From Paenibacillus sp. sptzw28 (GTDB lineage: Bacteria > Bacillota > Bacilli > Paenibacillales > Paenibacillaceae): 64,000 nucleotides of DNA. Positions within the stretch are counted from its first letter, which is position 1. Each line of letters opens with the position of its first letter. The stretch spans positions 5,809,501-5,873,500 of the forward strand of contig NZ_CP080545.1 of the NCBI RefSeq assembly GCF_019550795.1, in the 5' to 3' direction. Below are positions 42,682 through 51,730 of this stretch, piece by piece. A program made the position numbers and the translations under genes. The notes under the pieces are model-generated. The model saw only the letters and a program-made list of their open reading frames with translations. It was not told the DNA's origin and searched no databases.

Positions 42682-42882
42682 ACACTGCAACCGTTAGACG
42701 CCAGATTATGGCGGCTCGGTTGTCAGTACACTGCAACCGTTAGACGCCAGATTATGGCGGCTCGGTTGTCAGTACACTGCAACCGTTAGACGCCAGGTTA
42801 CGGCGGCTCGGTTTTCAGTTACACTGCAACCGTTAGACGCCAGGTTACGGCGGCTCGGTTGTCAGTACACTGCAACCGTTGT
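42682..42882. repeat. Tandem array of 46-47-bp hairpin repeats
   Basis: Four full copies and a part copy start at 42682, 42728, 42774, 42821 and 42867. Each folds into a stem: CAACCG ... CGCCA(gatta)TGGCG ... CGGTTG. Copies 3 and 4 have GGTTAC in the inner loop instead of GATTAT. The array lies in the operon between the permease and binding-protein genes and would form a row of hairpins in the mRNA, which often stabilises or uncouples downstream expression. Confidence 0.85.
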
Positions 42883-42892
42883 CCGGTGAAAA

Positions 42893-43019
42893 GGTGCAGA
42901 GGCCGATTCGGGGCTGGAGTAACGTAAGTGGTCGCCTTTTGTCAGCCAGATTTCTACCTTTAAAGAATTGAATCTGGGGACAACTGCGATCGGAAGCCCC
43001 GAATCCGGCCGGCAGCACC
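42893..43019. repeat. Long imperfect fold-back element
   Basis: Outer arms GGTGCAGAGGCCGATTCGG (42893-42911) and the reverse-complementary strand ending at 43019, with inner pairs CCAGATT/AATCTGG and GGTCGC/GCGATC. A 7-1-7 palindrome TGCAGTTAAACTGCA (43062-43076) and a degenerate copy of the 46-bp unit follow it. It may be an RNA element or a small fold-back insertion. Confidence 0.65.
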
Positions 43020-43080
43020 TAATTCAACCGGCTTCTATACACCGAAATGCGCGGCTCGGCCTGCAGTTAAACTGCATGTA

Positions 43081-44070
43081 TTACGTTTTGCGCAGCTTGA
43101 TCCGGCTGAATTTCATCTTCGGGATCATGACAGCCACGATAAGAAGCATTCCAAGAATGATGAGCAGCATCTGGGCTGGGACATTAACCAGTCCCAGGCC
43201 GTAGCGCAGAAAGCCGACAAGAAAGACGGCGAGAATCGCACCGATCATTCTGCCCTTGCCGCCGGCTGTGCTTATGCCGCCGAGAACAACCATGGCGATA
43301 ACGTCCAGTTCATAGCCCATCGCCACATTGGGTCTGGTGCTGCCCATCCTCGAGGTGAGGAATAGGGCGGTTATCGCCGACATAAGACCGGCGAGGGTGA
43401 ACACGATGATCCTGATTTTGTCGACCTGAACGCCGGAGAAACGGCTAGCGGTCATATTGCTGCCCATCGCGTAGACGCGCCTGCCAAATGTTGTCCGATG
43501 CAGCAGCAGACTGGAAAGTACGGCAAATACAGCGAATACGATCAGAATGAACGGAATCGTTCCGACATAACCCCAACCGAGGAAGCTGAACCAATCGGGA
43601 AACTGTCCCGAGGCCTGATCCTCCAGAACGATATAGGCAATGCCGCGGTAGATGATCATGGTGGAGAGCGTCACGATCACCGAAGACAGCTCCTTGAACT
43701 TGACGATCAGCAATCCGTTGATCCATCCGCACAATGTTCCGATGAGCAAACACACAATCATCGCGATCGGCATCGGAACGCCGGAGTTGTATAAATCCGC
43801 CATAATGACCGAAGACAACGCCACGATTGAGGCAACGGATATATCGATATCTCCGAGAATCATGACCAGCACCATCGGAAGAACGATTAACGATTTATCC
43901 AGAAAGGTCATCGTTGCGTCCCGCAGACTCTCGTAGCTCCAATAGAATTCCGACAAATTCATATTCATAATATTGACCGCGATAAAGAGGACGACCAGCA
44001 TCCATTCCCACTGTAGGAAGAAACGCTTCCATGAAAAATCTCTCTTATTAGTCAGAATTCTCGTTTCCAT
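43081..44070 (-). CDS. Rhamnose-type ABC permease subunit (RhaQ-like)
   Basis: 329 residues, about nine helices. MVLVMILGDIDISVASIVALSSVIMADL and GYELDVIAMVVLGGISTAGGKGRMIGAILAVFLVG contain the RbsC/RhaQ permease signature (VLGGxxxxGGxG). Probably pairs with the next upstream permease. 4 bp from it. Confidence 0.88.
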   Translation of the reverse strand: METRILTNKRDFSWKRFFLQWEWMLVVLFIAVNIMNMNLSEFYWSYESLRDATMTFLDKSLIVLPMVLVMILGDIDISVASIVALSSVIMADLYNSGVPMPIAMIVCLLIGTLCGWINGLLIVKFKELSSVIVTLSTMIIYRGIAYIVLEDQASGQFPDWFSFLGWGYVGTIPFILIVFAVFAVLSSLLLHRTTFGRRVYAMGSNMTASRFSGVQVDKIRIIVFTLAGLMSAITALFLTSRMGSTRPNVAMGYELDVIAMVVLGGISTAGGKGRMIGAILAVFLVGFLRYGLGLVNVPAQMLLIILGMLLIVAVMIPKMKFSRIKLRKT

Positions 44071-44074
44071 GGCT

Positions 44075-45112
44075 TTATATTTTCCTCCTCATGAGATGAT
44101 TGCGGTCTACCCCCCGCTTGACCAAAGCATTGATCAATACAGCGACTAGAATAATGGACCCTTGGATGCCCATTTGCCAGAATGGGGAAACGTTGATCAG
44201 CGGCAGCGCGTTGTTCAGAATGCCAAGAAGAACAGCCCCCAGAATAATGCCTGAGATCTTGCCCGAGCCTCCGGCAATGCTTACCCCACCCAGCACGCAA
44301 GCTGCGATGACGCTAAGCTCGTAACCGGTTGCGGTATCACCCTGGGCGGAAGCGAATTTGGATACCCAGAGCACCCCGGCCAGACCGGACAGGCCTCCCA
44401 TAATGGAATAGACAAGCAATAGAATGCGGCCGTTATTGATTCCGCTCACGGTTGCGGACTCCGGGTTACTCCCCACTGCATAGATTTGCCTTCCGGTTCG
44501 GGTGTGGTTCACAAAATAGTAGAAGACGATATAAGTCATAATTGCGATGAAAATCAAATTGTTTATTCCCGCAATGGAACCGGTTGCAATTCCTTTGAAG
44601 CCTGCCGGCATCTGATGGGCGCTTACCCATTTGCCGCCGCTGACCATAAAGGTCAGCCCCCGAAACACATTCATCATTCCAAGCGTCGCGATGATCGGCA
44701 GAATACCGAACTTCGAAACGAGGAAACCAAGCACCACGCCGCACACCAGTCCGACAACGACGCCGATTAGAATGGCGAGCAGCGGAGGAAGCTCCGGATA
44801 CCGGCAGACAGCCAGCGCCGCAATCATTCCGGATAAAGCGAGCGTCGCCCCAATCGATAAATCAATCCCTCGCGTGACGATAACCAGCATCATCCCGACC
44901 GCCAGAATGCTTAGAATTGCCGTGTTTGTCGCCATATCATTGATGTTTTCCCACGTCAGGAAGCTGGGATTTCTGATTTGGACGGCTGCGGAAAGCAGGA
45001 CAATAAATCCGAGCAGCCCAAGCTCTCTGAACTTCGCGATCATTTCGAGCAATTCCGGCCCTCTGAACGTTTTGCCGTTTGCCGTTTTTCTTTCCAAGCC
45101 TGCTTGTGCCAT
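44075..45112 (-). CDS. Rhamnose-type ABC permease subunit (RhaP-like)
   Basis: 345 residues, about nine helices. ILAVGMMLVIVTRGIDLSIGATLALSGMI and VIAACVLGGVSIAGGSGKISGIILGAVLLGILNNAL are the family signatures. ATG 45112 has GGGGG 7 nt upstream; the longer frame is not used. Lies between the second ATPase and the RhaQ-like permease. Confidence 0.88.
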   Translation of the reverse strand: MAQAGLERKTANGKTFRGPELLEMIAKFRELGLLGFIVLLSAAVQIRNPSFLTWENINDMATNTAILSILAVGMMLVIVTRGIDLSIGATLALSGMIAALAVCRYPELPPLLAILIGVVVGLVCGVVLGFLVSKFGILPIIATLGMMNVFRGLTFMVSGGKWVSAHQMPAGFKGIATGSIAGINNLIFIAIMTYIVFYYFVNHTRTGRQIYAVGSNPESATVSGINNGRILLLVYSIMGGLSGLAGVLWVSKFASAQGDTATGYELSVIAACVLGGVSIAGGSGKISGIILGAVLLGILNNALPLINVSPFWQMGIQGSIILVAVLINALVKRGVDRNHLMRRKI

Positions 45113-45134
45113 ATTCGTGCCCCCATTTTTTACA

Positions 45135-46658
45135 TTATCCCGATGCGCCCATGGCCGGCTGTCCACCGACGCCCGCCATTGAAGCCTGTAAAATCGCTTC
45201 CTGCGTGACGTCTTTGCGATCCATCCGTCCCGTGATTCTGCCCTCCCGCATAACGATAATGCGGTCGCACATGCCGATAATCTCCGGCATTTCCGAAGAG
45301 ACGAGAATGACGCCGTATCCTGAGCAGGCCAAATCTCCGATCATTTCATAAATCGCCGATTTTGCGCCTACATCCACGCCTTTAGTCGGTTCATCAAGGA
45401 TGATGACATCCAGGTCGGCCGTAAGCAGCTTCGCAAACACAACCTTCTGCTGATTCCCTCCGGAGAGAGAGCTTACGAGATCGTAAATGCTGCCTGCCTT
45501 CACATTTACCTTTTCCGCAAGTTTCTTCGCAACTTCCGCTTCTTTGCCTGTATCAAGAGTCCCCTTCGCTTCGAATTTCTCCAGTACCGGAAGCGTGATA
45601 TTTCTGCCTATTTCCCACTGCAGCACCAGGCCTTGCTTCTGCCTGTCCTCAGGAAGATACCCGATCCCGCACTTCATGGCCTCGAGCGGGCTTCTCAGCT
45701 TCACTTCTTTCCCCTTCAAGTAAATGCTGCCCTTATCGTAGGGAGCAATCCCGAATATCGCCTGGCAAACTTCCGTTCGGCCCGCGCCTACAAGTCCGGT
45801 GACGCCCAGAATCTCGCCCCTGCGAAGCCTGAAGGACACGTCGGCGAAATACCCTGTTGACCCCAGTCCATCCACACGCAAAATTTCCTCGCCGATCGCC
45901 GCTTCTTTTTTCGGAAACAGCTGGTTGATTTCTCTTCCCACCATCGCGACGATTAATTCATGATTGGATATTTCGTCGACATTCCAATTCCCGATATATC
46001 TCGAGTCCCTGAACACAGTGACTTTACTTGCCAGTCTGTACATGTCTTCGAATCGGTGGGAAATAAAAATAATGGCCGTTCTTTGATCCCTGAGCCGCTC
46101 CGCAATACGGTATAGCTCCTCGCTCTCGCGCCGGGTGAGAGAAGCCGTCGGCTCATCCATAATGATGATTTTCGCATCTACGGATAACGCTTTTGCAATT
46201 TCGACGATTTGCTGCTCGGCAACGCTGAGCGCCCCCATTTGTGTTTTGGGATCGAAGCTTGCGCCGAGCTCCCGCAGCAGCCGCCCCGCTTCCTGGTGCA
46301 TCTCTTTCCACCGAATGCGCTTCGTTCTCGGATGGATTTTTTCATGTCCCATAAAAATATTTTCCGTGACGCTCAAATCCGGATAACAGGTGATGTGCTG
46401 ATAAATAGCCGCGATCCCCGCTCTCTTCGCATCGTTCGGGTTATTAAATTCCACTCTCTGCCCATTCAGATACATTTCTCCTTCATCAGGCGAATGGACA
46501 CCGGTAATTACTTTAATGAACGTCGATTTGCCCGCGCCGTTCTCACCCATTAAGGCATGAATCTCTCCGGCCTTTAGTTGAAAATGAACTTGATCAAGCG
46601 CCTTTACGCCAGGAAAGGTCTTTGTAATCGCTTTCAATTCAAGTATGTATTCACTCAT
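45135..46658 (-). CDS. Sugar ABC transporter ATPase, two nucleotide-binding domains (RhaT-type)
   Basis: 507 residues. First domain: GENGAGKSTFIKVI (Walker A), LSVAEQQIVEIAKAL, MDEPTASL; second: GLVGAGRTEVCQAIF, LSGGNQQKVVFAKLL, LDEPTKGVDVG. Typical of RbsA/RhaT-like fused ATPases. ATG 46658 with GGGGAGG 4 nt upstream. A DeoR-type operator copy lies just before it. Confidence 0.9.
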   Translation of the reverse strand: MSEYILELKAITKTFPGVKALDQVHFQLKAGEIHALMGENGAGKSTFIKVITGVHSPDEGEMYLNGQRVEFNNPNDAKRAGIAAIYQHITCYPDLSVTENIFMGHEKIHPRTKRIRWKEMHQEAGRLLRELGASFDPKTQMGALSVAEQQIVEIAKALSVDAKIIIMDEPTASLTRRESEELYRIAERLRDQRTAIIFISHRFEDMYRLASKVTVFRDSRYIGNWNVDEISNHELIVAMVGREINQLFPKKEAAIGEEILRVDGLGSTGYFADVSFRLRRGEILGVTGLVGAGRTEVCQAIFGIAPYDKGSIYLKGKEVKLRSPLEAMKCGIGYLPEDRQKQGLVLQWEIGRNITLPVLEKFEAKGTLDTGKEAEVAKKLAEKVNVKAGSIYDLVSSLSGGNQQKVVFAKLLTADLDVIILDEPTKGVDVGAKSAIYEMIGDLACSGYGVILVSSEMPEIIGMCDRIIVMREGRITGRMDRKDVTQEAILQASMAGVGGQPAMGASG

Positions 46659-46693
46659 AATGCCTCCCCAATCCAAATCGAATTCGTGTTCCT

Positions 46694-46708
46694 TGATGTT
46701 TGTTTATG
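46694..46708. promoter_or_regulatory. Putative operator of the DeoR regulator, copy 1
   Basis: TGATGTTTGTTTATG differs at two positions from TGATGTTCGTTTGTG upstream of the regulator gene (49256-49270). It lies in the promoter region of the RhaT-type gene, following a terminator that ends the upstream transcript. Further TTTTGTTTTCG-like repeats occur just beyond it. Confidence 0.55.
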
Positions 46709-46784
46709 ATCTTTTGTTTTCGTTGTTTATTATTTTCGTCACATGAATAACAATTCCTGCTTACTGATAATAAAATTTATGCAA

Positions 46785-46820
46785 AAAAGAAGAAAGAGAT
46801 GACCCCGTCTCTTTCTTTTA
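46785..46820 (-). terminator. Terminator between the two ATPase genes
   Basis: Minus strand: GAAAGAGA / TCTCTTTC stem around CGGGGTCA then CTTCTTTTTT. It separates the upstream ATPase/regulator transcript from the main transporter operon. Confidence 0.75.
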
Positions 46821-46853
46821 TCGTTTTTTTGTGTCCTTTTGGTTTCGATTGAG

Positions 46854-48347
46854 TTACTTACCGCCCGATGCATAGTATAATATCCGTTCTTGTGACGCCT
46901 CTTCTCTGGAAAAGATTTTCCGAATCTCTCCCTTATACATGACGGCAATCCGGTCGGACAAACCCATCACTTCGCCAAGGTCGGAAGAAATCATGATGAT
47001 GGAGGCTCCTGATAAGACTAATTCATTCATAATGTTATATATATCGATTTTGGAAACGATATCGATCCCGGCTGTCGGTTCCTCGATGATCAGAATCTTC
47101 GCGCCGGAAAACAGCCATTTGGCCAAAATGACCTTCTTCTGATTGCCGCCGCTTAAATTCGTGACGACATCGCGTTCGTCCGCCTTGATCTCAAGCCGTT
47201 CGACCAAATCTTTGGCATATAGCAGTTCTCTTCCGCTCTTGATGAAGCCGGCGCTTGAGATTCGTTCCAGGTTCGGGAGGGTGATATTCTCCGTAATCGT
47301 CGAATTCAAGATCAGGCCTTCTTCGTTGTGAATACCTGCCGCATAACAAAGACCGTTTTGCCTGGCCAAATGGGGCGACATCCTTGTAAACGCTTTCCCA
47401 TTCAAGTGTATCTTTCCTTCGGAAGGCTCGTGAATCCCGACAAGCACCTTCGCAAGCGTGCGCCTGCCTGACCCGCTTAGACCGGTAATACCGAGAATTT
47501 CTCCCTTTCGGACATCCAGATTGATATTGCCGATCATTCCTTGATAGCCCAAGCCTTCTACGCGCATCGCTTCTTTCCCGATCTTCACCTTAAGCTTCGG
47601 ATAACGGTCCTGGAGCTCCTTGCCGACCATCGCCTTCACAATGAGATTCCTGTCGATATCCCGGACGCCGCAGGATTCGATGACCGCCCCGTCCCGCAGC
47701 ACAGTTACCGTATCGGCAATCTGCTGAATTTCTTCGACCCGGTGCGATATATAAATGATGGATACGCCTAATTTCTTCATATCACGAATGACCTTAAACA
47801 GCAGTTCGATTTCCTGCTCCGAGAAGGCTGCCGTAGGTTCGTCCAAAATCATGATTTTCGCGTTCTGTGACAGCGCCTTGATCATTTCCAAAAACTTTTG
47901 CTGTGCAATGGACAAGCTCTTCACAATCGCCTTGGAATGAAAAGAGAGGCCCAGTTCATCGAGAACCTTCTGGGTTTCCTTATAGGCTTTATCCCAGTCG
48001 ATCAGACGCAGCCATTTGATGTTTTTCAGAGGCTCCCGCCGCATGAATACATTCTCGGTTACATTCAGGTCCTGGAACAGGTGAATCTCTTGATAAATGA
48101 TGGCAATTCCAAGCTCCTGCGCCTGCTTCGGATTGCCAATCGCAACGGGCCGTCCTTCGAGCAAAATATCTCCCGAATCAGGAGGAAAGAGGCCAGCAAG
48201 AATCTTCATCAGAGTGGATTTCCCCGCGCCGTTCTCACCGATAATCGCGTGAACCTGTCCTTTATCGGCAGTAAAATCGATACCGTTCAGTACGGGATTA
48301 TCATTGAATTGCTTGGAGATTTTTCTCATTTCCAGCAGATGGCTCAA
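46854..48347 (-). CDS. Second sugar ABC ATPase, two nucleotide-binding domains
   Basis: 497 residues. First domain GENGAGKSTLMKILAG, LSIAQQKFLEMIKAL, LDEPTAAF. Second domain GLSGSGRRTLAKVL with a weak Walker A, LSGGNQKKVILAKWL and IIEEPTAGIDI. Paralogous to, but clearly distinct from, the downstream ATPase. One transporter does not need two fused ATPases, so this may serve another importer or be a regulatory partner. ATG start; co-transcribed with the DeoR gene 46 bp upstream. Confidence 0.88.
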   Translation of the reverse strand: MSHLLEMRKISKQFNDNPVLNGIDFTADKGQVHAIIGENGAGKSTLMKILAGLFPPDSGDILLEGRPVAIGNPKQAQELGIAIIYQEIHLFQDLNVTENVFMRREPLKNIKWLRLIDWDKAYKETQKVLDELGLSFHSKAIVKSLSIAQQKFLEMIKALSQNAKIMILDEPTAAFSEQEIELLFKVIRDMKKLGVSIIYISHRVEEIQQIADTVTVLRDGAVIESCGVRDIDRNLIVKAMVGKELQDRYPKLKVKIGKEAMRVEGLGYQGMIGNINLDVRKGEILGITGLSGSGRRTLAKVLVGIHEPSEGKIHLNGKAFTRMSPHLARQNGLCYAAGIHNEEGLILNSTITENITLPNLERISSAGFIKSGRELLYAKDLVERLEIKADERDVVTNLSGGNQKKVILAKWLFSGAKILIIEEPTAGIDIVSKIDIYNIMNELVLSGASIIMISSDLGEVMGLSDRIAVMYKGEIRKIFSREEASQERILYYASGGK

Positions 48348-48393
48348 ACGTTGTCCCTCTTTCCATCATCTGTATGGTTTTGGACCATGGGGG

Positions 48394-49164
48394 TTATTCC
48401 AGTTCAAACGCGGTGTAAAGCTTGACCGCTTTCTCGAAAAAGAATTTTTTGTATTCGGAAGGAATCTGCTTGTTCGTGATCACTACGGGGGCCATCAATA
48501 AATCGCCCAGCCGGGCAAAGCCGGTGCGGTTGAATTTGGTGTAATCCGCCACGATGACAATCTCGCCCGAAATTTTCTTCACGCTCTGCAGGACCATCAT
48601 TTCTTCATAGCTATCGACCGTATATCCGGTGTCAAAATTCACGCCCTTGACTCCGATGAACGCTTTGTTGATAAAAATGCCTTCCAGCGTCTGCAGTGCG
48701 AATCCCCCTACAAGCGTGGAGGTGGATGGAATAAGATCCCCGCCCGTTAGAATAACCTTCATCCCAAGGCTGTTCCTAAGCTCCAGAGCGATCAGAGCGT
48801 CATTGGTGACCACCGTGATTTTCTTCGATCGGATGTTGCGGGCAATTTCCAGGCATGTCGTGCCCGGACTCAGAAAAACGGCATCCCCTTCCTCAATCAT
48901 TTGGGAAGCGATTTTGCCGATCATTCGTTTTTCTTCGGAGGCGGCTTCGCCGGGTTCGGTGACGGCTGCCACCGCGAGGGCTTCCTCTTTCAGGACAGCT
49001 CCGCCGTAAATTTTCGTAAGAAAGCCGATTTGTTCAAGCTTGTCCAGATCCCTGCGGATCGTCACTTCCGTCACTGAGAAGAGCTCGCTCAATTCGTATA
49101 CATCGACGCGTTTTTCCTTGAACAGGATTTCTTTAATTTTGTTTAAGCGCTCAATAGCAAACAT
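48394..49164 (-). CDS. DeoR-family transcriptional regulator
   Basis: 256 residues. An N-terminal helix-turn-helix (VDVYELSELFSVTEVTIRRDLDKLEQIGFLTKIYGGAV) and a C-terminal sugar-phosphate-sensing domain (FLSPGTTCLEIA, VTNDALIALEL, KAFIGVKGVNFDTGYTV). ATG 49164 has AAGGAG 7 nt upstream. Likely regulates the transporter and itself through the shared 15-mer at 46694 and 49256. Confidence 0.9.
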   Translation of the reverse strand: MFAIERLNKIKEILFKEKRVDVYELSELFSVTEVTIRRDLDKLEQIGFLTKIYGGAVLKEEALAVAAVTEPGEAASEEKRMIGKIASQMIEEGDAVFLSPGTTCLEIARNIRSKKITVVTNDALIALELRNSLGMKVILTGGDLIPSTSTLVGGFALQTLEGIFINKAFIGVKGVNFDTGYTVDSYEEMMVLQSVKKISGEIVIVADYTKFNRTGFARLGDLLMAPVVITNKQIPSEYKKFFFEKAVKLYTAFELE

Positions 49165-49255
49165 TGGATAACTCCTTGGTGGCTTTGACGGCGAATCATC
49201 AAGCCCATCGGGATAAAAGAAACCGATCATATTTTACTGTTTGATTATATCATAA

Positions 49256-49270
49256 TGATGTTCGTTTGTG
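49256..49270. promoter_or_regulatory. Putative operator of the DeoR regulator, copy 2
   Basis: TGATGTTCGTTTGTG, upstream of the deoR-type gene; 13 of 15 bases match the copy at 46694. Confidence 0.55.
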
Positions 49271-49388
49271 TTCGCCCGGAGACAGCAGATTTACAGACCA
49301 GCCTGCCGGCATGAACGTGTTTTATTAACGCTTAATCGATTTCATGCCGCTAAAATCACAGCCTCTTTTTGTCACATGTTAATTATAC

Positions 49389-49417
49389 TTGACATAATGT
49401 AAAGCTGACAATACAAT
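49389..49417 (+). promoter_or_regulatory. Sigma-A promoter of the DUF4386 gene
   Basis: TTGACA, 17-bp spacer, TACAAT, near consensus, 134 bp before the ATG. Confidence 0.8.
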
Positions 49418-49550
49418 ATGAACACAATACTTTACTTATTTATAATAATTGGTAAAAAACAAAGCCAGGTGACACCACAGACATCGTTGAAATCGAGAAA
49501 GGCATTTGGAAGAGGGTTTTTCGTTTGAGGAAAATTAGGAGGGGTTAGAA

Positions 49551-50288
49551 ATGACAAACCGCAATACCGAGGCTTCACCACTTTTTTATTCCAGAGCCAC
49601 AGGGCTGGGGCTTCTACTTATGGCTGTACTTGCGATGTTTTCCAATTTCTCCGTTATTGAGGGCCTTATTGTACCGGGTGATGCAGCCGCAACTGCCAAT
49701 AACATCATGACCAAAGAGATGTTATTTCGGGGTGGATTTATTGGATTTGTGATCGTGCTTATACTTGATGTTCTGGTATCTTGGACACTGTATGTGCTAC
49801 TCAAACCCATTAATAAGAATCTAGCGATGCTCGCGGCATTGTTCAGGCTCGTATACACCGCCATTTTTGGAGCAGCCTTATTCAATTTTTTGAATGTTCT
49901 CCAGCTTCTAAGCGGTGCTGAATACCTGACGGCATTCACAACAGATCAGCTGCACGCTCAGGTGATGTTACTGATTGGTGCATTTAACAATGGATGGCTC
50001 ATTGGATTGGTACTTTTTGGATTTCACTTATTGGTCGTTGGTTATTTAATAATCAAGTCACGAGGCTACCTGCCAAGAATCATCGGGATCTTCTTGGTCA
50101 TAGCATTCGCAGGATATGTAATAGACAGTATTGCGCATTTTCTTCTCCCGGGCTACACTGACTACAAAACGATATTCCTGCTGATTGTAGCCATACCAGG
50201 TATCATTGGAGAGCTGTCGTTAGCTTTCTGGCTGCTGATTAAGGGTGTTAAGGTCGAGCTGACAAAGTCGCTATTCATGCGCAATTAA
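49551..50288 (+). CDS. DUF4386 membrane protein
   Basis: 245 residues, about six membrane helices, with SRATGLGLLLMAVLAMF, MLAALFRLVYTAIFGAAL, LLIGAFNNGWLIGLVLFGFHLLVVGYLI and the terminal GIIGELSLAFWLLIKGV. This matches DUF4386. AGGAGGGG precedes ATG. Single-gene unit with its own promoter and terminator; function unknown. Confidence 0.87.
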   Translation: MTNRNTEASPLFYSRATGLGLLLMAVLAMFSNFSVIEGLIVPGDAAATANNIMTKEMLFRGGFIGFVIVLILDVLVSWTLYVLLKPINKNLAMLAALFRLVYTAIFGAALFNFLNVLQLLSGAEYLTAFTTDQLHAQVMLLIGAFNNGWLIGLVLFGFHLLVVGYLIIKSRGYLPRIIGIFLVIAFAGYVIDSIAHFLLPGYTDYKTIFLLIVAIPGIIGELSLAFWLLIKGVKVELTKSLFMRN

Positions 50289-50324
50289 CCAAAAGGAGCT
50301 GCCGCTTGGCGGCTTCTTTTGGTT
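50287..50324 (+). terminator. Terminator of the DUF4386 gene
   Basis: AACCAAAAG ... CTGCC(gctt)GGCGG ... CTTTTGGTT stem. Confidence 0.7.
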
Positions 50325-50365
50325 ATCGAAGTGTTTGGAAATTGCCAAAGCAAACGTCTTTGGAT

Positions 50366-51526
50366 TCAGAAAGCAGTCGGGATGTTCATCTGGCTTATTA
50401 GATAAAGCATATACAGCAAAAACAGTGCCAGTCCGCCGTAAACTAAACCGAATCCAACCCTCGCTGCAGGTGGAACGTCATAGTAAGCGATGTTTTCATG
50501 CGCTTGGCCCGTAACTTCGCAATGTATGGCGAGTTTCGGCTCCTCTTCATTCAATTGCCGGACGATTTTGATAACCTCGACTTTTCGGATAAGAGTTTGC
50601 CGCGGCAGCTCTATCTCCCCCTCCAGACCGAGTCCTTCCCAGCGGACCACGACCCGCTGCCTGCCTTCCAATGTCGAATACGTGTTGAACGGGAGTTCCC
50701 TCCGGTGGTCCTCGCCTGGAATGAAATAGCCCTGGTCAAGCAGCGGCTGCAGTGGTACAGCGAAACTCCCCTGTACGACGACCTTTTCTCTGTTTCCTCT
50801 GCGGCGAATATACTTATTGTACAGATCGATCACGAACATAACCCAGAAAATGGAGAGGATCCAGGCGTTTAAATATATAATGGCCAATGCTCCCCCGATA
50901 ACACCAATCACCCACAACCAGCGTGTAACCGCCGTAGCGATTCTCCCACCGTCAAGCGGATGAAGCGGGAGCAGGTTGAACAGATTCAGGATAAACCCGA
51001 TCTTCGCAATGATAATCAGGATATACCATTCGGCGGACCATCCCGCCTGGGTCGCCCCCCATCCGATTAAAAACGCCGCCGCGGCGCCGATCGTCCCGAC
51101 GAGCGGTCCGCCTATGGCAATATAGGCTTCGGTTACCGCATCTCGAGGATTTCGTTTTAACAAAATCAATGCACCCAAAAAAGGAATAAAGACCGGAGCG
51201 GTTACCGGCAGACCTTTTCTCTTCGCAGCGATCACATGTCCCATTTCATGAATAAAAATCATAGCGACCAGCCCGACAGCCACTTGAATTGGAAAAAGGA
51301 TCGTATAGGCCCATATCGTAACCAGCATACTTATGAGGGCGCTGCCGAATTTACTGAACTTCAACAAAGCGAGGAGGGCCTTTCCTTTCCCCAGCAAAAA
51401 TGCTCCGACAGCGCCGATTAGCCACCATGGTTTTTTTTTTCGATTCCGCTTATCCTGCTTCTCCAGGTTCCGTCGCCGCCTTTCCCAACCGATGTTTTGA
51501 TTGCCAGTTGCATTGAACGCAACCAC
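50366..51526 (-). CDS. Site-2-protease-family intramembrane metalloprotease
   Basis: 386 residues, about six helices. Zinc motif HEMGH at 93-97 and NLLPLHPLDGG at 184-194, the second ligand motif of M50 enzymes. A cytoplasmic or extracellular C-terminal region (GFAVPLQPLLDQ, TYSTLEGRQRVVV) may bind substrate. Start uncertain: GTG 51526 is taken; ribosome site GGCGG is very close. Possible target unknown. Confidence 0.87.
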   Translation of the reverse strand: MVAFNATGNQNIGWERRRRNLEKQDKRNRKKKPWWLIGAVGAFLLGKGKALLALLKFSKFGSALISMLVTIWAYTILFPIQVAVGLVAMIFIHEMGHVIAAKRKGLPVTAPVFIPFLGALILLKRNPRDAVTEAYIAIGGPLVGTIGAAAAFLIGWGATQAGWSAEWYILIIIAKIGFILNLFNLLPLHPLDGGRIATAVTRWLWVIGVIGGALAIIYLNAWILSIFWVMFVIDLYNKYIRRRGNREKVVVQGSFAVPLQPLLDQGYFIPGEDHRRELPFNTYSTLEGRQRVVVRWEGLGLEGEIELPRQTLIRKVEVIKIVRQLNEEEPKLAIHCEVTGQAHENIAYYDVPPAARVGFGLVYGGLALFLLYMLYLISQMNIPTAF

Positions 51527-51658
51527 CCGCCGATAAGAGGCAGGTTTTGGGGCTGAATGTACCCTTGTTCACTTATTATACCTGTTCATGCCGCTTGTAT
51601 GAAATTTCATGTCCGCACCTGTCAAAAGCTGATTTTTCAATTGTCGTGTTTCCTGCTC

Positions 51659-51687
51659 TTGACATTATACCAAGACTCGAATACAAT
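51659..51687 (+). promoter_or_regulatory. Sigma-A promoter of the TetR gene
   Basis: TTGACA, 17-bp spacer, TACAAT, immediately before the palindrome at 51695. Confidence 0.8.
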
Positions 51688-51694
51688 TTTAATA

Positions 51695-51712
51695 TGCAAG
51701 CAACCACTTGCA
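51695..51712. promoter_or_regulatory. Putative TetR operator
   Basis: TGCAAG-N6-CTTGCA between the -10 box and the start codon. A related TTGCGTGCAA (52350-52359) lies before the MFS gene, suggesting joint repression. Confidence 0.6.
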
Positions 51713-51730
51713 CACAAAAGGGGTAGGCAA

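Noticed and set aside
42682..42882. CRISPR array
   Set aside because: Units are contiguous without unique spacers; each unit is a self-complementary hairpin. No cas genes are present.
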